Positions 33,959 through 44,094 of a stretch of DNA of 64,000 nt are shown piece by piece. Numbering within the stretch: the stretch's first letter is position 1; every line of letters begins with the position of its first letter. Both the position numbers and the translations under genes were made by a program. Source of the DNA: Oscillospiraceae bacterium (GTDB lineage Bacteria; Bacillota; Clostridia; Oscillospirales; Ruminococcaceae). The DNA lies in assembly GCA_017438745.1 (NCBI GenBank), contig JAFRUS010000018.1, positions 1 to 64,000 of the forward strand. The letters are read 5' to 3'. Under the pieces are notes generated by a model. The model saw nothing but the letters and a program-made list of their open reading frames with translations, made no database searches and was not told the origin of the DNA.

Positions 33959-34519
33959 ATGGAAGATAAAGCTATAATAGATCTGTATCTCAGCCGTTCG
34001 GAGAAAGCAATAAACGAAACAGATAAAAAATACAGACCATTCTGCCGGAGCATAGCCTTCAATATCCTTCGTGATCACGGTGAATCGGATGAATGTATCA
34101 ACGATACTTATCTTAAACTGTGGAATTCAATCCCGCCGCAGATACCGGTCATGCTTGCAAACTATATAGCGAAGATAACAAGAAATACGGCACTGTTTTT
34201 CTACAGGCAGAAGCACAGACTCAAACGCGGAGGAGATACCGTTGAACTGGCTCTGTCTGAGATTGCTGAATGTGTTGATATGAGCAGCGATGTTGAAGAC
34301 GAGGCCGCGGGCAGGGAAACCGCCGCTGAAATAGCAGAATTTCTCGACAGCCTTGATGAGAGCAGAAGGGTCGTGTTTCTTCTGAGATACTGGTATTTTC
34401 TCTCCAACGGTGAAATAGCAAAGAGACAGAACATTTCAGAAGCAAGTGTCAGGACATCTCTTCACAGAAGCAGAAAACAGCTAAAAAAATTCCTTGAAGA
34501 AAAAGGCATATATCAGTGA
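33959..34519 (+). CDS. ECF-type sigma factor
   Basis: A 186-residue sigma-70-family factor with region 2 (about 15-85; FCRSIAFNILRDHGESDECINDTYLKLWNSIP) and region 4 (about 125-180; RYWYFLSNGEIAKRQNISEASVRTSLHRSRKQLKKFL), no region 3. The acidic linker is longer than usual. It directs RNA polymerase to a small regulon, probably including its own operon. The downstream gene, 13 bp away, codes for a single-pass protein that fits an anti-sigma factor. The ribosome site is AAAGGAG. Confidence 0.92.
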   Translation: MEDKAIIDLYLSRSEKAINETDKKYRPFCRSIAFNILRDHGESDECINDTYLKLWNSIPPQIPVMLANYIAKITRNTALFFYRQKHRLKRGGDTVELALSEIAECVDMSSDVEDEAAGRETAAEIAEFLDSLDESRRVVFLLRYWYFLSNGEIAKRQNISEASVRTSLHRSRKQLKKFLEEKGIYQ

Positions 34520-34532
34520 GGGGTGATACCGT

Positions 34533-35525
34533 ATGAAGAATAATGAAAAATTTCTGCTTGACCTTGAAAATATACCCGACAGATTCCTCGATGAGGTGAA
34601 TAATACAGACGGTAACGCCTCTGTGGTTTCCGAGGTAAGAAAAGAGAAAATTCAATGGATGACACCTGTGTCAGTTGCAGCACTTGTTGCGGCAGTTATC
34701 GCAGTTCCTGTTTTTATCTATAATTTAAAACCAGTACCTGATGTGAATGACGACAATGAAAGACCGGCAGTCACTGAAGAAACAACTGCCGTCACTGAGG
34801 AAAGCGTAACATCTGCGGAAAGTAAGACTGTTTCAGAAACTGAGGTACAGACTACACCGGTAACAGTGGTGGAAACAGTGATCAGTGAAGTGAGTGCATC
34901 ACAGAAAATAACAGTACCGGAGACGACAGCGGAGGACAGACAGAACAATCAGACACCGGAAGAAAACAGACAGCCTGAAACTGCGCCTGCGGAAACTGAA
35001 CCGGAAGTAATAGTTACGGAAGACCCGGAAAAAAAGATAATACAGTCGATAAGTTATCATTATCTTGACAGCAGTGACAGTGAAGCGGAACGCGTGATGA
35101 ATCATGCAAGGAATCTTCCGGAGCAGTATCTCGGAACTATTGCAGATGAACAGGATCTGATAGATAAGGTACGTAATTTCTATATAAATGAATACGGACT
35201 TGAATTTGTCGAGAACATGGAAAGAGATTACGATATTTTAAACGGAGAGGTGGTCTATTTTGAACGCCTGTATCCGAAGTACAGTACAAAATACTTTGAA
35301 GAACTTGATGCTTGGCACATAGAAATCATGCTGCCTGACGGTAATTATTCCGAACGGGAAACAGGAGAAGTTCTTCCGGATGGAACAAAGGTGAAAATAA
35401 AAAAGCAGTCTGTTACTCCGGATTACACTGGACCTTATTTAATAATACGTGCAGGCGACGGCAAAATTCTTGCTTACAATAAATACGATGAAGAAACCGT
35501 AAAATATTATAATGAAAATTACTGA
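34533..35525 (+). CDS. Single-pass membrane protein, likely anti-sigma factor
   Basis: A 330-residue protein: a short cytoplasmic N-terminus (1-45), one membrane helix (about 48-68), a long Thr/Glu/Val-rich extracellular stalk (about 72-165) and a globular C-terminal part (about 170-330) rich in Tyr and Glu that is not recognised. Position and topology are those of an anti-sigma factor that holds the ECF sigma at the membrane, but the N-terminus lacks a clear zinc-binding anti-sigma motif. It is read with the sigma gene and with the repeat surface protein that follows (18 bp). Confidence 0.65.
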   Translation: MKNNEKFLLDLENIPDRFLDEVNNTDGNASVVSEVRKEKIQWMTPVSVAALVAAVIAVPVFIYNLKPVPDVNDDNERPAVTEETTAVTEESVTSAESKTVSETEVQTTPVTVVETVISEVSASQKITVPETTAEDRQNNQTPEENRQPETAPAETEPEVIVTEDPEKKIIQSISYHYLDSSDSEAERVMNHARNLPEQYLGTIADEQDLIDKVRNFYINEYGLEFVENMERDYDILNGEVVYFERLYPKYSTKYFEELDAWHIEIMLPDGNYSERETGEVLPDGTKVKIKKQSVTPDYTGPYLIIRAGDGKILAYNKYDEETVKYYNENY

Positions 35526-35543
35526 GAATTGTGGAGGTAAACC

Positions 35544-37166
35544 ATGAAAAGAACACTGTCATATATATTATTATTTGCGTTTATATGTTCAGCTTTTGTG
35601 ATTGCAGATCATGAAGACAGAATAAATGAAAACTCACACGTATCAGCTGAAGCCGCAGAAACGTCTGAAGTTACAGAAGCAGTTAAGGAAGCAGTTACGG
35701 AAGTACCGAAAGTCACTGATACCGTTGAGGTTACTGATGTGCCTGCAGTAACAGAACCGGCTGCGGTTACAGAAACGACCACAGTTACAGAAACTAAGAA
35801 AGAACGACAGTTCGATTATAAAACAAGTGTAGCCGGTAAAATCACCCTGACAAACTATATCGGCAAAGATAAGGACGTTGTAATACCGTCCGAGATAGAC
35901 GGGCATCCGGTAACGGCCATCGGTGCAATTTTTATGAATAATAAAGATGTAACTTCAGTAGTGATCCCGGATAGTGTAACATCGATCAGAATGTATGCTT
36001 TTCGCTGCTGTTCAAATTTAACTTCAGTAACGCTGCCGTCAGGACTTGAAGAGATAGATGACGAAACATTCAGGGAATGCACCTCGCTGACCTCAGTGGT
36101 GATACCGGAAGGTGTAAAAAGAATAGGCTGGGAAGCGTTCAGCGGATGTACTGAATTAGCATCGATAACTTTTCCTGACAGTGTTACGGATATAGGAAAG
36201 AAAGCTTTTAAGGATACCAAGTGGTATAACGAACATCCGGACGGCATCGTATATGCAGGTAAATGTATATACAGATATAAAGGTACAATGCCTGAAAACA
36301 CATCATTAGTGATACCGGACAGTGTTAAGGGCATCTGTGACGAGGCATTTGCATACTGTGACGGAATGGTATCGGTTACTCTACCTCAGAATCTTGAGAA
36401 GATAGACTCAGCGGTATTTTACGGATGCTCCGGACTGACCGAAGTAACTATACCGTCCGGCGTAAAGGAGATAAATGTCAGCGCGTTTGCAAAGTGTACC
36501 GGCCTTAAAGAGATAAAAATTCCGGAAAATGTCGAGTACATCAACAATGCCGGGTTTTACGGATGTACAGGACTGACTTCTGTCGAACTTCCTGAAAGCC
36601 TTCAGTTTGTGAACATATCGCTTTTTGAAAACTGTACTTCGCTGAAATCAGTGACCATTCCGGAGAATTACAGAGATATTGCATCCTATGCGTTTAAAAA
36701 CTGCAAGTCGCTTACTTCTGTAAAAATCCCTGAAAGCGTAAACGTGATAGAGGACGAGGCGTTCAGCGGATGCACAGGACTTACTGAGGTTATAATGCCA
36801 GGAAGTCCGAAGAGTATAAGCGATACAGCATTTTCCGGCTGTAGCAGTGATCTTGTACTGTATGGTCATAAAGATGTGAAAATAGAGTATTATGGTGTAG
36901 ATGGAGACAGATATTTTTTCACCAGAGAATGTACTCTTGAAGAGTTTGCTGCTCTCAGTGGAATAAAATTCGCCGATATAAGCACGCTTCAGAAATCTGA
37001 AAATTCAGGAGCTTCATCCGGCAGCAGTAATACAGCAGGGAAGGTACATAATTCACCTGCAACTGGTCAGAAAGGAATAGCAGGAACGATTGCACTCTGT
37101 ATATTCTCAGGGATTTTATCCGTTGTTTCACGAAAAAGAAAATGTTCACAAAAAATTTACAATTGA
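35544..37166 (+). CDS. Leucine-rich-repeat (BspA type) surface protein with SPATG sorting motif
   Basis: A 540-residue exported protein. A signal peptide (1 to about 21) and a Val/Thr/Glu stalk (about 30-95) precede some fourteen LRR_5 repeats (about 110-460) of the type LTSVxIPDSVTSIGxxAFxxC. The end has SPATG (504-508), a hydrophobic helix and RKRKC, the layout of a sortase substrate. The SPxTG form resembles the (S/P)PxTG signal known for class B sortase of Clostridioides difficile; the sortase itself is not in the window. BspA-type repeats often mediate adhesion. It is the third gene of the ECF sigma operon, so surface display is likely controlled by that factor. Confidence 0.85.
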   Translation: MKRTLSYILLFAFICSAFVIADHEDRINENSHVSAEAAETSEVTEAVKEAVTEVPKVTDTVEVTDVPAVTEPAAVTETTTVTETKKERQFDYKTSVAGKITLTNYIGKDKDVVIPSEIDGHPVTAIGAIFMNNKDVTSVVIPDSVTSIRMYAFRCCSNLTSVTLPSGLEEIDDETFRECTSLTSVVIPEGVKRIGWEAFSGCTELASITFPDSVTDIGKKAFKDTKWYNEHPDGIVYAGKCIYRYKGTMPENTSLVIPDSVKGICDEAFAYCDGMVSVTLPQNLEKIDSAVFYGCSGLTEVTIPSGVKEINVSAFAKCTGLKEIKIPENVEYINNAGFYGCTGLTSVELPESLQFVNISLFENCTSLKSVTIPENYRDIASYAFKNCKSLTSVKIPESVNVIEDEAFSGCTGLTEVIMPGSPKSISDTAFSGCSSDLVLYGHKDVKIEYYGVDGDRYFFTRECTLEEFAALSGIKFADISTLQKSENSGASSGSSNTAGKVHNSPATGQKGIAGTIALCIFSGILSVVSRKRKCSQKIYN

Positions 37167-37180
37167 ATGTGTAAAAAAAC

Positions 37181-37209
37181 TTGAATAAAATTTGTGACTA
37201 TGATATAAT
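37181..37209 (+). promoter_or_regulatory. Promoter of the S10 ribosomal operon
   Basis: TTGAAT (37181-37186), 17 bp, TATAAT (37204-37209). Transcription should start near 37216, about 310 nt before rpsJ. Confidence 0.75.
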
Positions 37210-37526
37210 AGAAAAGCAGTCGATTGACTGTAGATGATATGCGATGAAGCGAAAGGTTGCTGTCGGTATGACAGGGAATTTTCGTGGAGTATGTCCGATT
37301 TTAAACCGGGCGATTGTAATAACGAACACTGTGTGTGATAAGATTTCCTCCGCAAGCTATGATTGCGTATGCGCGAGGACTGTCCGTTCGTGTGTTGTGT
37401 TGCAAAAGTCTGGGAACTTCGAAGTTTCACAGACTTTTTTTGATATAACAGAGAGCGATACACACGGCTAAGTGTTACGAATGAAAGCAATGCCCCCATC
37501 GTAAAATTCATAAGGAGGCGAAAACC
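37210..37526 (+). promoter_or_regulatory. S10 operon leader with internal attenuator
   Basis: A non-coding leader of about 310 nt with several hairpins, for example GCTGTCGGTATGACAG near 37258. A strong Rho-independent terminator sits inside it at 37405-37441: AAAGTCTG with CAGACTTT, extended by AACTTCGAAGTT, then seven T. Read-through to rpsJ must therefore be controlled. In E. coli the equivalent leader is bound by protein L4; L4 is the third gene here, which makes it the first candidate. A 74-codon frame through the leader is not convincing. Confidence 0.65.
37405..37441 (+). terminator. Attenuator inside the S10 leader
   Basis: The stem AAAGTCTG/CAGACTTT continues into AACTT-CG-AAGTT and is followed by a T run, 85 nt before rpsJ. 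Confidence 0.75.
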
Positions 37527-37841
37527 ATGGCTGAAAAGGAAAAGATCAGAATCAAGATCAAGGGTTATGAACATGCTGTAGTTGACGCAGCAGCTGCAAA
37601 GATAGTTGACGCTGCTAAGAGAAGCGGAGCAAGAGTTTCAGGACCTATCCCGCTGCCGACTGATAAGGAGATAGTTACTATTCTTCGTGCCGTACACAAG
37701 TACAAGGATAGCCGTGAGCAGTTCGAAATGAGAACTCACAAGAGACTTATCGACATCATCAGACCGACAAACAAAACAATGGAGACTCTCGGTAACCTCG
37801 AGATCCCAGCTGGCGTACTCATCGAAATGTCTGAAAAGTAA
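37527..37841 (+). CDS. rpsJ: 30S ribosomal protein S10
   Basis: The 104-residue S10, part of the 30S head and also a NusB partner in antitermination. The [14 protein letters not shown] start, SGPIPLPT and THKRLIDI are diagnostic. First gene of the S10-spc-alpha cluster, behind AAGGAGGCG and the attenuated leader. Confidence 0.98.
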   Translation: MAEKEKIRIKIKGYEHAVVDAAAAKIVDAAKRSGARVSGPIPLPTDKEIVTILRAVHKYKDSREQFEMRTHKRLIDIIRPTNKTMETLGNLEIPAGVLIEMSEK

Positions 37842-37907
37842 TTTCGGAGAAGAAACGCCGAAGTCATGTTGACGAAAGTCAACCAATAACTTTAGGAGGA
37901 ATTAGAA

Positions 37908-38540
37908 ATGCAGAAATCAATGATCGGTAAGAAAATCGGCATGACTCAGATTTTCGACGAAACAGGAAAAGTTGTTCCTGTAACTGTAATCGAAGCCGGT
38001 CCATGCGTAGTTGTTCAGAAGAAGACTGTTGAAAACGACGGTTATGATTCAGTACAGCTCGGATTTGGCGACGTAAAGATCAAGAACGTAACAAAGCCAT
38101 TACAGGGTCACTTCAAGAAGGCTGACGTAGCTTGCAAGAAGACACTTAAGGAATTCAGACTCGATGACTGCAGCGCTCTCAATGTAGGCGATGTACTCAA
38201 GGCTGACGTTTTCGCAGTAGGCGACGCTGTAGACGTAAGCGGCACAAGCAAAGGTAAGGGCTTCCAGGGTGCTATCAAGCGTCACAACCAGCACAGACTC
38301 AAGATGACACACGGTACAGGTCCTGTTCACAGAGAAGCAGGTTCTATGGGTGCTTGTTCATCACCATCACGTATCTACAAGGGCAAGGCTCTTCCAGGAC
38401 ACATGGGTGCTGAAAAGGTAACAGTTCAGAATCTTGAAGTTGTAAAGATCGACGTTGAAAATAATCTTATCGCACTCAAGGGTGCTGTTCCGGGTCCTAA
38501 GGGCGGAATAGTTTGCATCGTTGATAGTGTTAAGGCTTAA
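37908..38540 (+). CDS. rplC: 50S ribosomal protein L3
   Basis: The 210-residue L3, an early assembly protein near the peptidyl transferase centre. Landmarks are [12 protein letters not shown], the [15 protein letters not shown] loop and [12 protein letters not shown]. It has a strong AGGAGG ribosome site and is followed by rplD after 17 bp. Confidence 0.98.
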   Translation: MQKSMIGKKIGMTQIFDETGKVVPVTVIEAGPCVVVQKKTVENDGYDSVQLGFGDVKIKNVTKPLQGHFKKADVACKKTLKEFRLDDCSALNVGDVLKADVFAVGDAVDVSGTSKGKGFQGAIKRHNQHRLKMTHGTGPVHREAGSMGACSSPSRIYKGKALPGHMGAEKVTVQNLEVVKIDVENNLIALKGAVPGPKGGIVCIVDSVKA

Positions 38541-38557
38541 TGAAAGGAGGAAGCATA

Positions 38558-39181
38558 ATGTCTAAAGTTTCAGTATTTGATATGAATGGTAAGCAGGTTG
38601 CAGAAACTGAGCTTTCCGATGCTATTTTCGGAATTGAGCCAAACGAAGCTGTTATGCACGCAATGGTAGTTAACTACCTCGCAAACCAGCGTCAGGGTAC
38701 ACAGTCAACACTTACTCGTACAGAAGTACGCGGAGGCGGCAGAAAGCCATGGAGACAGAAGGGAACAGGTCATGCAAGACAGGGTTCTATCCGTGCTCCT
38801 CAGTGGGTTCATGGTGGTGTTGCTATCGGTCCTAAGCCAAGAGATTACAGATATTCTCTTAACAAGAAGGTAAAGAGACTCGCAATGAAGTCAGCTTTAT
38901 CAGTTAAGCTTCAGGATTCAAATCTTCTCGTTCTTGATTCAATCAAGATGGAAGAATTCAAGACAAAGACAATCGTTCAGATGTTAAAGGCTCTCAACGT
39001 AGAAGGCAAGGCTCTCATAGTTATGCCTGAAGTTGACAAGAAGGTCATCAAGAGTGCTGCAAACATTCCTGGCGTAAAGACAACACTCGTTAATACACTG
39101 AATGTTTACGATATATTAAACTACGACAAGTTCATTGTTGTTACAGACGCAGTGAAGAAGATCGAGGAGGTGTACGCATAA
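38558..39181 (+). CDS. rplD: 50S ribosomal protein L4
   Basis: The 207-residue L4 lines the exit tunnel with its long loop ([19 protein letters not shown]) and regulates the S10 operon in E. coli. ATG 38558 lies after AAAGGAGG; an in-frame ATG at 38540 is upstream of that site. It is a candidate effector of the leader attenuator at 37405. The stop overlaps the rplW start. Confidence 0.97.
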   Translation: MSKVSVFDMNGKQVAETELSDAIFGIEPNEAVMHAMVVNYLANQRQGTQSTLTRTEVRGGGRKPWRQKGTGHARQGSIRAPQWVHGGVAIGPKPRDYRYSLNKKVKRLAMKSALSVKLQDSNLLVLDSIKMEEFKTKTIVQMLKALNVEGKALIVMPEVDKKVIKSAANIPGVKTTLVNTLNVYDILNYDKFIVVTDAVKKIEEVYA

Positions 39182-39474
39182 TGAAGGCACCACAGGATAT
39201 CATCATCAAGCCTATCATCACCGAGAGAAGTATGGATGCTCTCCAGTCAGGAAAGTACACATTCAAGGTTGATAAGAATGCTAACAAGATCGAAATTGCA
39301 GACGCTGTAGAAAAGCTTTTCGACGTAAAGGTTGCTAAGGTAAATACACTTAACTGCAATGGCCGTACAAAGCGCGTTGGCAGATATGTAGGCAAGACAG
39401 CTGACTGGAAGAAGGCTATCGTTACACTTAAGGAAGATTCAAAGACAATCGAATTCTTCGACGGTATGATCTGA
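39181..39474 (+). CDS. rplW: 50S ribosomal protein L23
   Basis: The 97-residue L23 sits at the tunnel exit and docks trigger factor and [17 protein letters not shown] and [12 protein letters not shown] are family marks. A 94-bp gap with a small GGGAG/CTCCC hairpin (39522-39536) precedes rplB. Confidence 0.97.
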   Translation: MKAPQDIIIKPIITERSMDALQSGKYTFKVDKNANKIEIADAVEKLFDVKVAKVNTLNCNGRTKRVGRYVGKTADWKKAIVTLKEDSKTIEFFDGMI

Positions 39475-39568
39475 TAAGTCAGACACATAAGAACTCAGGA
39501 ATAAATTATCTGAGTATGGTATGGGAGTAATGCTCCCGCAAAAATGCATTAATTAAGGAGTGAATACA

Positions 39569-40402
39569 ATGGCAATCAAAACATATAAACCGACAACTCC
39601 TTCACGTCGTCAGATGACAGTTACTGATTACTCACAGTTGTCAAAGGTTGCTCCGGAGAAGAGTTTACTTGAGCCATTAAAGAATAAATCAGGTAGAAAC
39701 AGCTACGGAAGAATAACAGTTCGCCACAGAGGCGGTGCTAACAAGAGAAAGTATCGTATCATCGACTTCAAGCGTGATAAGGATATGATGGACGCTAAGG
39801 TTCTTACAATCGAATACGATCCAAACCGTTCAGCTCACATTGCACTTCTTCAGTACGAAGACGGCGAAAAGAGATACATCCTCGCACCAAACGGACTTAA
39901 GGTTGGCGATACAGTAAGAAGCGGATCTGACGCTGATATCAAGCCAGGTAACGCACTTGCACTCGCAGACATCCCGGTTGGTACATTCATCCACAACGTT
40001 GAACTTTATCCTGGCAAGGGAGCACAGCTCGTTCGTTCAGCTGGTAACATGGCTCAGCTCATGGCTAAGGAAGGCATCTACGCTCTCCTCAGACTTCCTT
40101 CAGGCGAATTAAGAAACGTACCTAACCAGTGCAAGGCTACAATCGGTCAGGTAGGTAACATCGATCACGAAAACGTTAATTACGGTAAAGCTGGCAGAAA
40201 GCGTCACATGGGCTGGAGACCTACAGTACGTGGTTCTGTAATGAACCCTTGCGATCACCCACACGGTGGTGGTGAAGGTAAGTCACCAATCGGACGTCCA
40301 GGTCCTGTTACTCCTTGGGGCAAGCCAACACTTGGCTATAAGACTCGTAAGAAGCATAACCGTTCTGACAAGTTTATCGTAAGACGCAGAAACGGTAAAT
40401 AA
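39569..40402 (+). CDS. rplB: 50S ribosomal protein L2
   Basis: The 277-residue L2, needed for peptidyl transferase activity and subunit joining. The C-terminal [20 protein letters not shown] motif (here [20 protein letters not shown]) carries the functional histidine. ATG 39569 follows AAGGAG; an in-frame ATG at 39560 is not used. Confidence 0.98.
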   Translation: MAIKTYKPTTPSRRQMTVTDYSQLSKVAPEKSLLEPLKNKSGRNSYGRITVRHRGGANKRKYRIIDFKRDKDMMDAKVLTIEYDPNRSAHIALLQYEDGEKRYILAPNGLKVGDTVRSGSDADIKPGNALALADIPVGTFIHNVELYPGKGAQLVRSAGNMAQLMAKEGIYALLRLPSGELRNVPNQCKATIGQVGNIDHENVNYGKAGRKRHMGWRPTVRGSVMNPCDHPHGGGEGKSPIGRPGPVTPWGKPTLGYKTRKKHNRSDKFIVRRRNGK

Positions 40403-40424
40403 TTCTTGAAAGGAGGAAATACAG

Positions 40425-40709
40425 ATGAGCAGAAGTATTAAGAAGGGACCTTTCGTTCAGGAAGTGCTTTTTAAGAGAGTAGAAGAGATGAACAAGGCAG
40501 GCGAAAAGAAGGTTTTAAAGACCTGGAGCCGTTCATCAACTATTTTCCCAGAGTTTGTAGGTCATACATTTGCTGTTCATGACGGACGTAAGCACGTGCC
40601 TGTATATGTTACAGAAGACATGGTAGGTCACAAGCTTGGTGAGTTCGCTCCTACAAGAACTTATAAGGGTCACGTTGGTTCAAAAACATCAAATAACGGT
40701 AAGAAATAA
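40425..40709 (+). CDS. rpsS: 30S ribosomal protein S19
   Basis: The 94-residue S19 of the 30S head, which binds 16S rRNA with S13. [11 protein letters not shown] and the [16 protein letters not shown] end are diagnostic. Ribosome site AAAGGAGG. Confidence 0.98.
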   Translation: MSRSIKKGPFVQEVLFKRVEEMNKAGEKKVLKTWSRSSTIFPEFVGHTFAVHDGRKHVPVYVTEDMVGHKLGEFAPTRTYKGHVGSKTSNNGKK

Positions 40710-40727
40710 GGAAAGGAGGACTACACT

Positions 40728-41063
40728 ATGGAAGCAAGAGCTTATTTAAGAAATGTTCGCATTTCTCCAAGAAAAGTTAAGATCGTACTTGACCTTATCA
40801 GAAATAAGCCGGTTGATTATGCTATGGCAGTTATCAAGCACACACCAAAGGCTGCTTGTGAAGATCTTGAAAAGCTTTTAAAGTCAGCTGTTTCAAATGC
40901 AGAAAACAACCATGACATGGATAAGGAAAAACTCTATGTTGCAGAGTGCTTTGTTACTCCTGGATCAACTATGAAGCGCATCATGCCAAGAGCACAGGGC
41001 AGAGCTTATAGAATTCTTAAGAGAACATCACACATCACTATGGTATTAAAGGAAAAGGAATAA
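40728..41063 (+). CDS. rplV: 50S ribosomal protein L22
   Basis: The 111-residue L22, whose beta-hairpin ([16 protein letters not shown]) reaches into the exit tunnel and is a site of macrolide resistance. [18 protein letters not shown] marks the N-terminal domain. Confidence 0.98.
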   Translation: MEARAYLRNVRISPRKVKIVLDLIRNKPVDYAMAVIKHTPKAACEDLEKLLKSAVSNAENNHDMDKEKLYVAECFVTPGSTMKRIMPRAQGRAYRILKRTSHITMVLKEKE

Positions 41064-41083
41064 TCCCAAATAGGAGGTAGACT

Positions 41084-41827
41084 ATGGGCCAGAAGGTAAA
41101 TCCACACGGTTTCCGTGTTGGCGTTATTAAGGATTGGGATTCTCGCTGGTATGCCAACAAGGCTGCTTTCGGTGACATTCTCGTTGAAGATTACAACGTA
41201 CGTAACTTCATCAAGAAGAGACTTTATGCAGCAGGCGTAGCAAGAGTTGAGATCGAGCGTTTCGCTGACAAGACTAGAATCCACATCCACTGTGCAAAGC
41301 CAGGTATCGTAATTGGTAAGGGCGGCGCTGAAATCGAAAAGCTTCGTTTACAGGTTGAAAAGATGATGTCAGCCGGTTCACAGGTTTTAATAAACATCGT
41401 AGAAGTTAAGCAGCCAGATCTTAACGCTCAGCTCGTTGCTGAAAAGATCGCTCTTGACCTCGAAAACAGAATTTCATTCAGACGTGCTATGAAGCAGTCA
41501 ATCGGCCGTGCAATCCGTCTCGGTGCCAAGGGTATCAAGACAAGAGTTTCAGGTCGTTTAGGCGGTGCTGAAATCGCAAGAGCTGAAAGCTATAACGAAG
41601 GTACAATCCCGCTTCAGACAATCAGAGCTGACATTGACTACGGTACAGCAGAAGCTCACACAACATACGGACGTTTAGGCGTTAAGGTATGGATCTACAA
41701 GGGCGAAATCCTCAAGGGTGAATCACCTGACAAGAACGAGGACAAGGCTCCAGCAAGAAAGAGACGTGATGACAACAAGTCATTCCGTAAGCCAAGAAAC
41801 AGAAAAGATGAAGGAGGTAACCAGTAA
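41084..41827 (+). CDS. rpsC: 30S ribosomal protein S3
   Basis: The 247-residue S3 at the mRNA entry channel, with a KH domain ([13 protein letters not shown]) and a C-terminal domain (GLKV-type [20 protein letters not shown]). The C-terminal tail is extended and very basic. The stop overlaps the rplP start by one base. Confidence 0.98.
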   Translation: MGQKVNPHGFRVGVIKDWDSRWYANKAAFGDILVEDYNVRNFIKKRLYAAGVARVEIERFADKTRIHIHCAKPGIVIGKGGAEIEKLRLQVEKMMSAGSQVLINIVEVKQPDLNAQLVAEKIALDLENRISFRRAMKQSIGRAIRLGAKGIKTRVSGRLGGAEIARAESYNEGTIPLQTIRADIDYGTAEAHTTYGRLGVKVWIYKGEILKGESPDKNEDKAPARKRRDDNKSFRKPRNRKDEGGNQ

Positions 41828-42252
41828 TGCTACTTCCAAAGAGAGTTAAATACCGTCGTGTCCACAGAGGACGTATGACAGGTAAGGCATATCGCGGAAA
41901 CAAAGTATCAAACGGTGAATACGGTTTACAGGCTCTTCAGCCAGCTTGGATCACATCCAACCAGATCGAAGCAGCCCGTATCGCAATGACACGTTATATA
42001 AAGCGTAACGGTAAGGTTTGGATCAAGTTATTCCCAGACAAGCCGGTTACAAAGAAGGCTCTTGGAACTCGAATGGGTTCTGGTAAGGGTGCACCTGAAT
42101 ACTGGGTAGCAGTAGTTAAGCCAGGCAGAGTAATGTTCGAAATCGCTGGCGTAACAGAAGAACAGGCAAGAGAAGCTATGCGTCTTGCTATGCACAAGCT
42201 CCCTATCAAGTGCAAGTTCGTAGCTAAAGAAACAGAGGGAGGCGAGCAGTAA
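41827..42252 (+). CDS. rplP: 50S ribosomal protein L16
   Basis: The 141-residue L16 near the A-site tRNA elbow. [16 protein letters not shown] at the start and [22 protein letters not shown] are diagnostic. It overlaps both neighbours by one base. Confidence 0.98.
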   Translation: MLLPKRVKYRRVHRGRMTGKAYRGNKVSNGEYGLQALQPAWITSNQIEAARIAMTRYIKRNGKVWIKLFPDKPVTKKALGTRMGSGKGAPEYWVAVVKPGRVMFEIAGVTEEQAREAMRLAMHKLPIKCKFVAKETEGGEQ

Positions 42253-42455
42253 TGAAGGCAACTGATATCAAAGAAATGTCTGTTGATGAGATGAATAATA
42301 AGCTGGAAGACCTTAAGCAGGAGCTCTTCAATCTCCGCTTTCAGTTAGCTGTAAATCAGCTCGAAAATACAGCTCGTTTAAAGGCTGTAAAGAAGGATAT
42401 TGCTCGTATCAAGACTGTTCTCCGTGAACAGGAACTCAAGTCAGTACAGCAGTAA
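42252..42455 (+). CDS. rpmC: 50S ribosomal protein L29
   Basis: The 67-residue two-helix L29 at the tunnel exit. [22 protein letters not shown] and the [13 protein letters not shown] helix define it. Confidence 0.97.
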   Translation: MKATDIKEMSVDEMNNKLEDLKQELFNLRFQLAVNQLENTARLKAVKKDIARIKTVLREQELKSVQQ

Positions 42456-42473
42456 GAAAGGGAGGATTTAGCG

Positions 42474-42731
42474 ATGTCTGAAAGAAGTCTCAGAAAAACA
42501 AGAGTCGGTAAAGTAGTTAGCGACAAGATGGACAAGACAGTTGTTGTTGCTATCGTTGACAATGTTAAACATCCACTTTACAAGAAGATCATCAAGAGAA
42601 CTGTTAAGATGAAGGCTCATGACGAAAAGAATGAGTGCAAGATCGGCGACAGAGTAGAAATTATGGAAACACGTCCACTCTCAAAGGATAAGAGATGGAG
42701 AGTTACTAACATAATTGAAAAGGCTAAGTAA
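42474..42731 (+). CDS. rpsQ: 30S ribosomal protein S17
   Basis: The 85-residue S17, an early-binding OB-fold protein. [19 protein letters not shown] and [19 protein letters not shown] are typical. A 67-bp spacer before rplN may mark the S10/spc operon boundary, but no terminator is visible. Confidence 0.97.
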   Translation: MSERSLRKTRVGKVVSDKMDKTVVVAIVDNVKHPLYKKIIKRTVKMKAHDEKNECKIGDRVEIMETRPLSKDKRWRVTNIIEKAK

Positions 42732-42798
42732 TTAATCACAAGTTTAATGATATTCACGCTGTAAATCAGCTTTTAATTCTGAAAGGAGGAGAACGACT

Positions 42799-43167
42799 GT
42801 GATACAGATGCAGACATACCTTAAGGTAGCAGACAACACTGGCGCCAAGGAACTCATGTGCATCAGAGTTTTAGGCGGTACACGCAGAAGATATGCAAAT
42901 ATCGGTGATGTAGTTGTAGCTTCTGTTAAGAAGGCAACACCCGGTGGCGTTGTTAAGAAGGGTGACGTTGTAAAAGCAGTTATCGTTCGTTCAGCAAAGG
43001 GCTTAAGAAGAGAGGATGGTACTTACATCCGTTTCGATGAGAACGCTGCTGTAATTATAAAAGAAGACAAGAATCCAAAGGGAACTCGTATTTTCGGACC
43101 TGTAGCAAGAGAACTCCGTGACAAGGATTATACAAAGATCTTAAGCCTTGCTCCGGAAGTATTATAA
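42799..43167 (+). CDS. rplN: 50S ribosomal protein L14
   Basis: The 122-residue L14 at the subunit interface, where translation factors and RsfS bind. [21 protein letters not shown] and [13 protein letters not shown] are diagnostic. The GTG start follows AAAGGAGG. First gene of the classical spc operon. Confidence 0.97.
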   Translation: MIQMQTYLKVADNTGAKELMCIRVLGGTRRRYANIGDVVVASVKKATPGGVVKKGDVVKAVIVRSAKGLRREDGTYIRFDENAAVIIKEDKNPKGTRIFGPVARELRDKDYTKILSLAPEVL

Positions 43168-43183
43168 TGGAGGTGTCATTATT

Positions 43184-43525
43184 ATGAGTAAAGTACACGT
43201 AAGAAAAGGTGACACTGTTGTATTACTTACAGGTAAGTATAACGATAAGTTCGAAGGTGCTAACAAGAGAAAGACTGGTAAGGTCCTCGAAGTAAGCCCT
43301 AAGGAAGGCAAGGTAATCGTTGAAGGTATCAACTTCGTTACCAAGCACGTTAAGCCTACAAGAATGGGCCAGGTTGGCGGAATAGTTAAGGCTGAAGCTC
43401 CTATTTACGCTTGCAAGGTACAGCTCGTTTGCCCTAAGTGCGGCAAGGCTACAAGAGTAGGTCATACTTTTGACAATGACAAGAAGTTACGCGTTTGCAA
43501 AAAATGCGGAGCATCATTTGAGTAA
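43184..43525 (+). CDS. rplX: 50S ribosomal protein L24, four-cysteine form
   Basis: The 113-residue L24, one of two assembly initiators of the 50S. The N-terminal KOW motif ([12 protein letters not shown]) is normal. The C-terminal part has two CxxC-type pairs, CPKCGK and CKKCGA, about 25 residues apart, so it should bind zinc. ATG 43184 follows GGAGGTG; an in-frame start inside rplN is rejected. Confidence 0.96.
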   Translation: MSKVHVRKGDTVVLLTGKYNDKFEGANKRKTGKVLEVSPKEGKVIVEGINFVTKHVKPTRMGQVGGIVKAEAPIYACKVQLVCPKCGKATRVGHTFDNDKKLRVCKKCGASFE

Positions 43526-43537
43526 AGGAGAAACGAC

Positions 43538-44077
43538 ATGGCTAGAATGAAAGATTACTATAATAGCACTGTAGCTCCTGCTTTGATGAAGAAGTTTGGC
43601 TACAAGAGCGTTATGCAGATTCCAAAGCTCGACAAGATCGTAATCAACGTTGGTGCCGGTGAAGCAAGAGAAAATGCTAAGGTTATCGACGCTATCATGA
43701 ACGACCTTGCTGCTATCACAGGTCAGAAGCCTGTAGTTTGCCGCGCTAAGAAGTCAGTTGCTAACTTCAAGCTTCGTGAAGGAATGCCAATCGGTGTTAA
43801 GGTTACATTAAGAAACGAGAACATGTACGAATTCCTCGACAAGTTCTTCAACGTTTCATTACCTCGAGTACGTGACTTCAGAGGTATCAACCCTAACTCA
43901 TTCGACGGAAGAGGCAACTACTCAACAGGTATCAAGGAACAGCTCATCTTCCCTGAAATCGAATATGACAAGATCGACAAGGTTAGAGGTATGGATATCA
44001 ACTTTATCACTACAGCTAATACTGATGAAGAAGCAAAAGAGCTCCTTACACTCATGGGCGCTCCGTTCGCTAAGTAA
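43538..44077 (+). CDS. rplE: 50S ribosomal protein L5
   Basis: The 179-residue L5, which holds 5S rRNA in the central protuberance. Marks include [33 protein letters not shown] and [16 protein letters not shown]. Confidence 0.98.
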   Translation: MARMKDYYNSTVAPALMKKFGYKSVMQIPKLDKIVINVGAGEARENAKVIDAIMNDLAAITGQKPVVCRAKKSVANFKLREGMPIGVKVTLRNENMYEFLDKFFNVSLPRVRDFRGINPNSFDGRGNYSTGIKEQLIFPEIEYDKIDKVRGMDINFITTANTDEEAKELLTLMGAPFAK

Positions 44078-44094
44078 TGCGGGAGGTTTTTTAA

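Noticed and set aside
37244..37471. 74-codon frame in the S10 leader
   Set aside because: It runs through the attenuator hairpin, lacks a ribosome site and is Cys/Val-rich without any recognised pattern.
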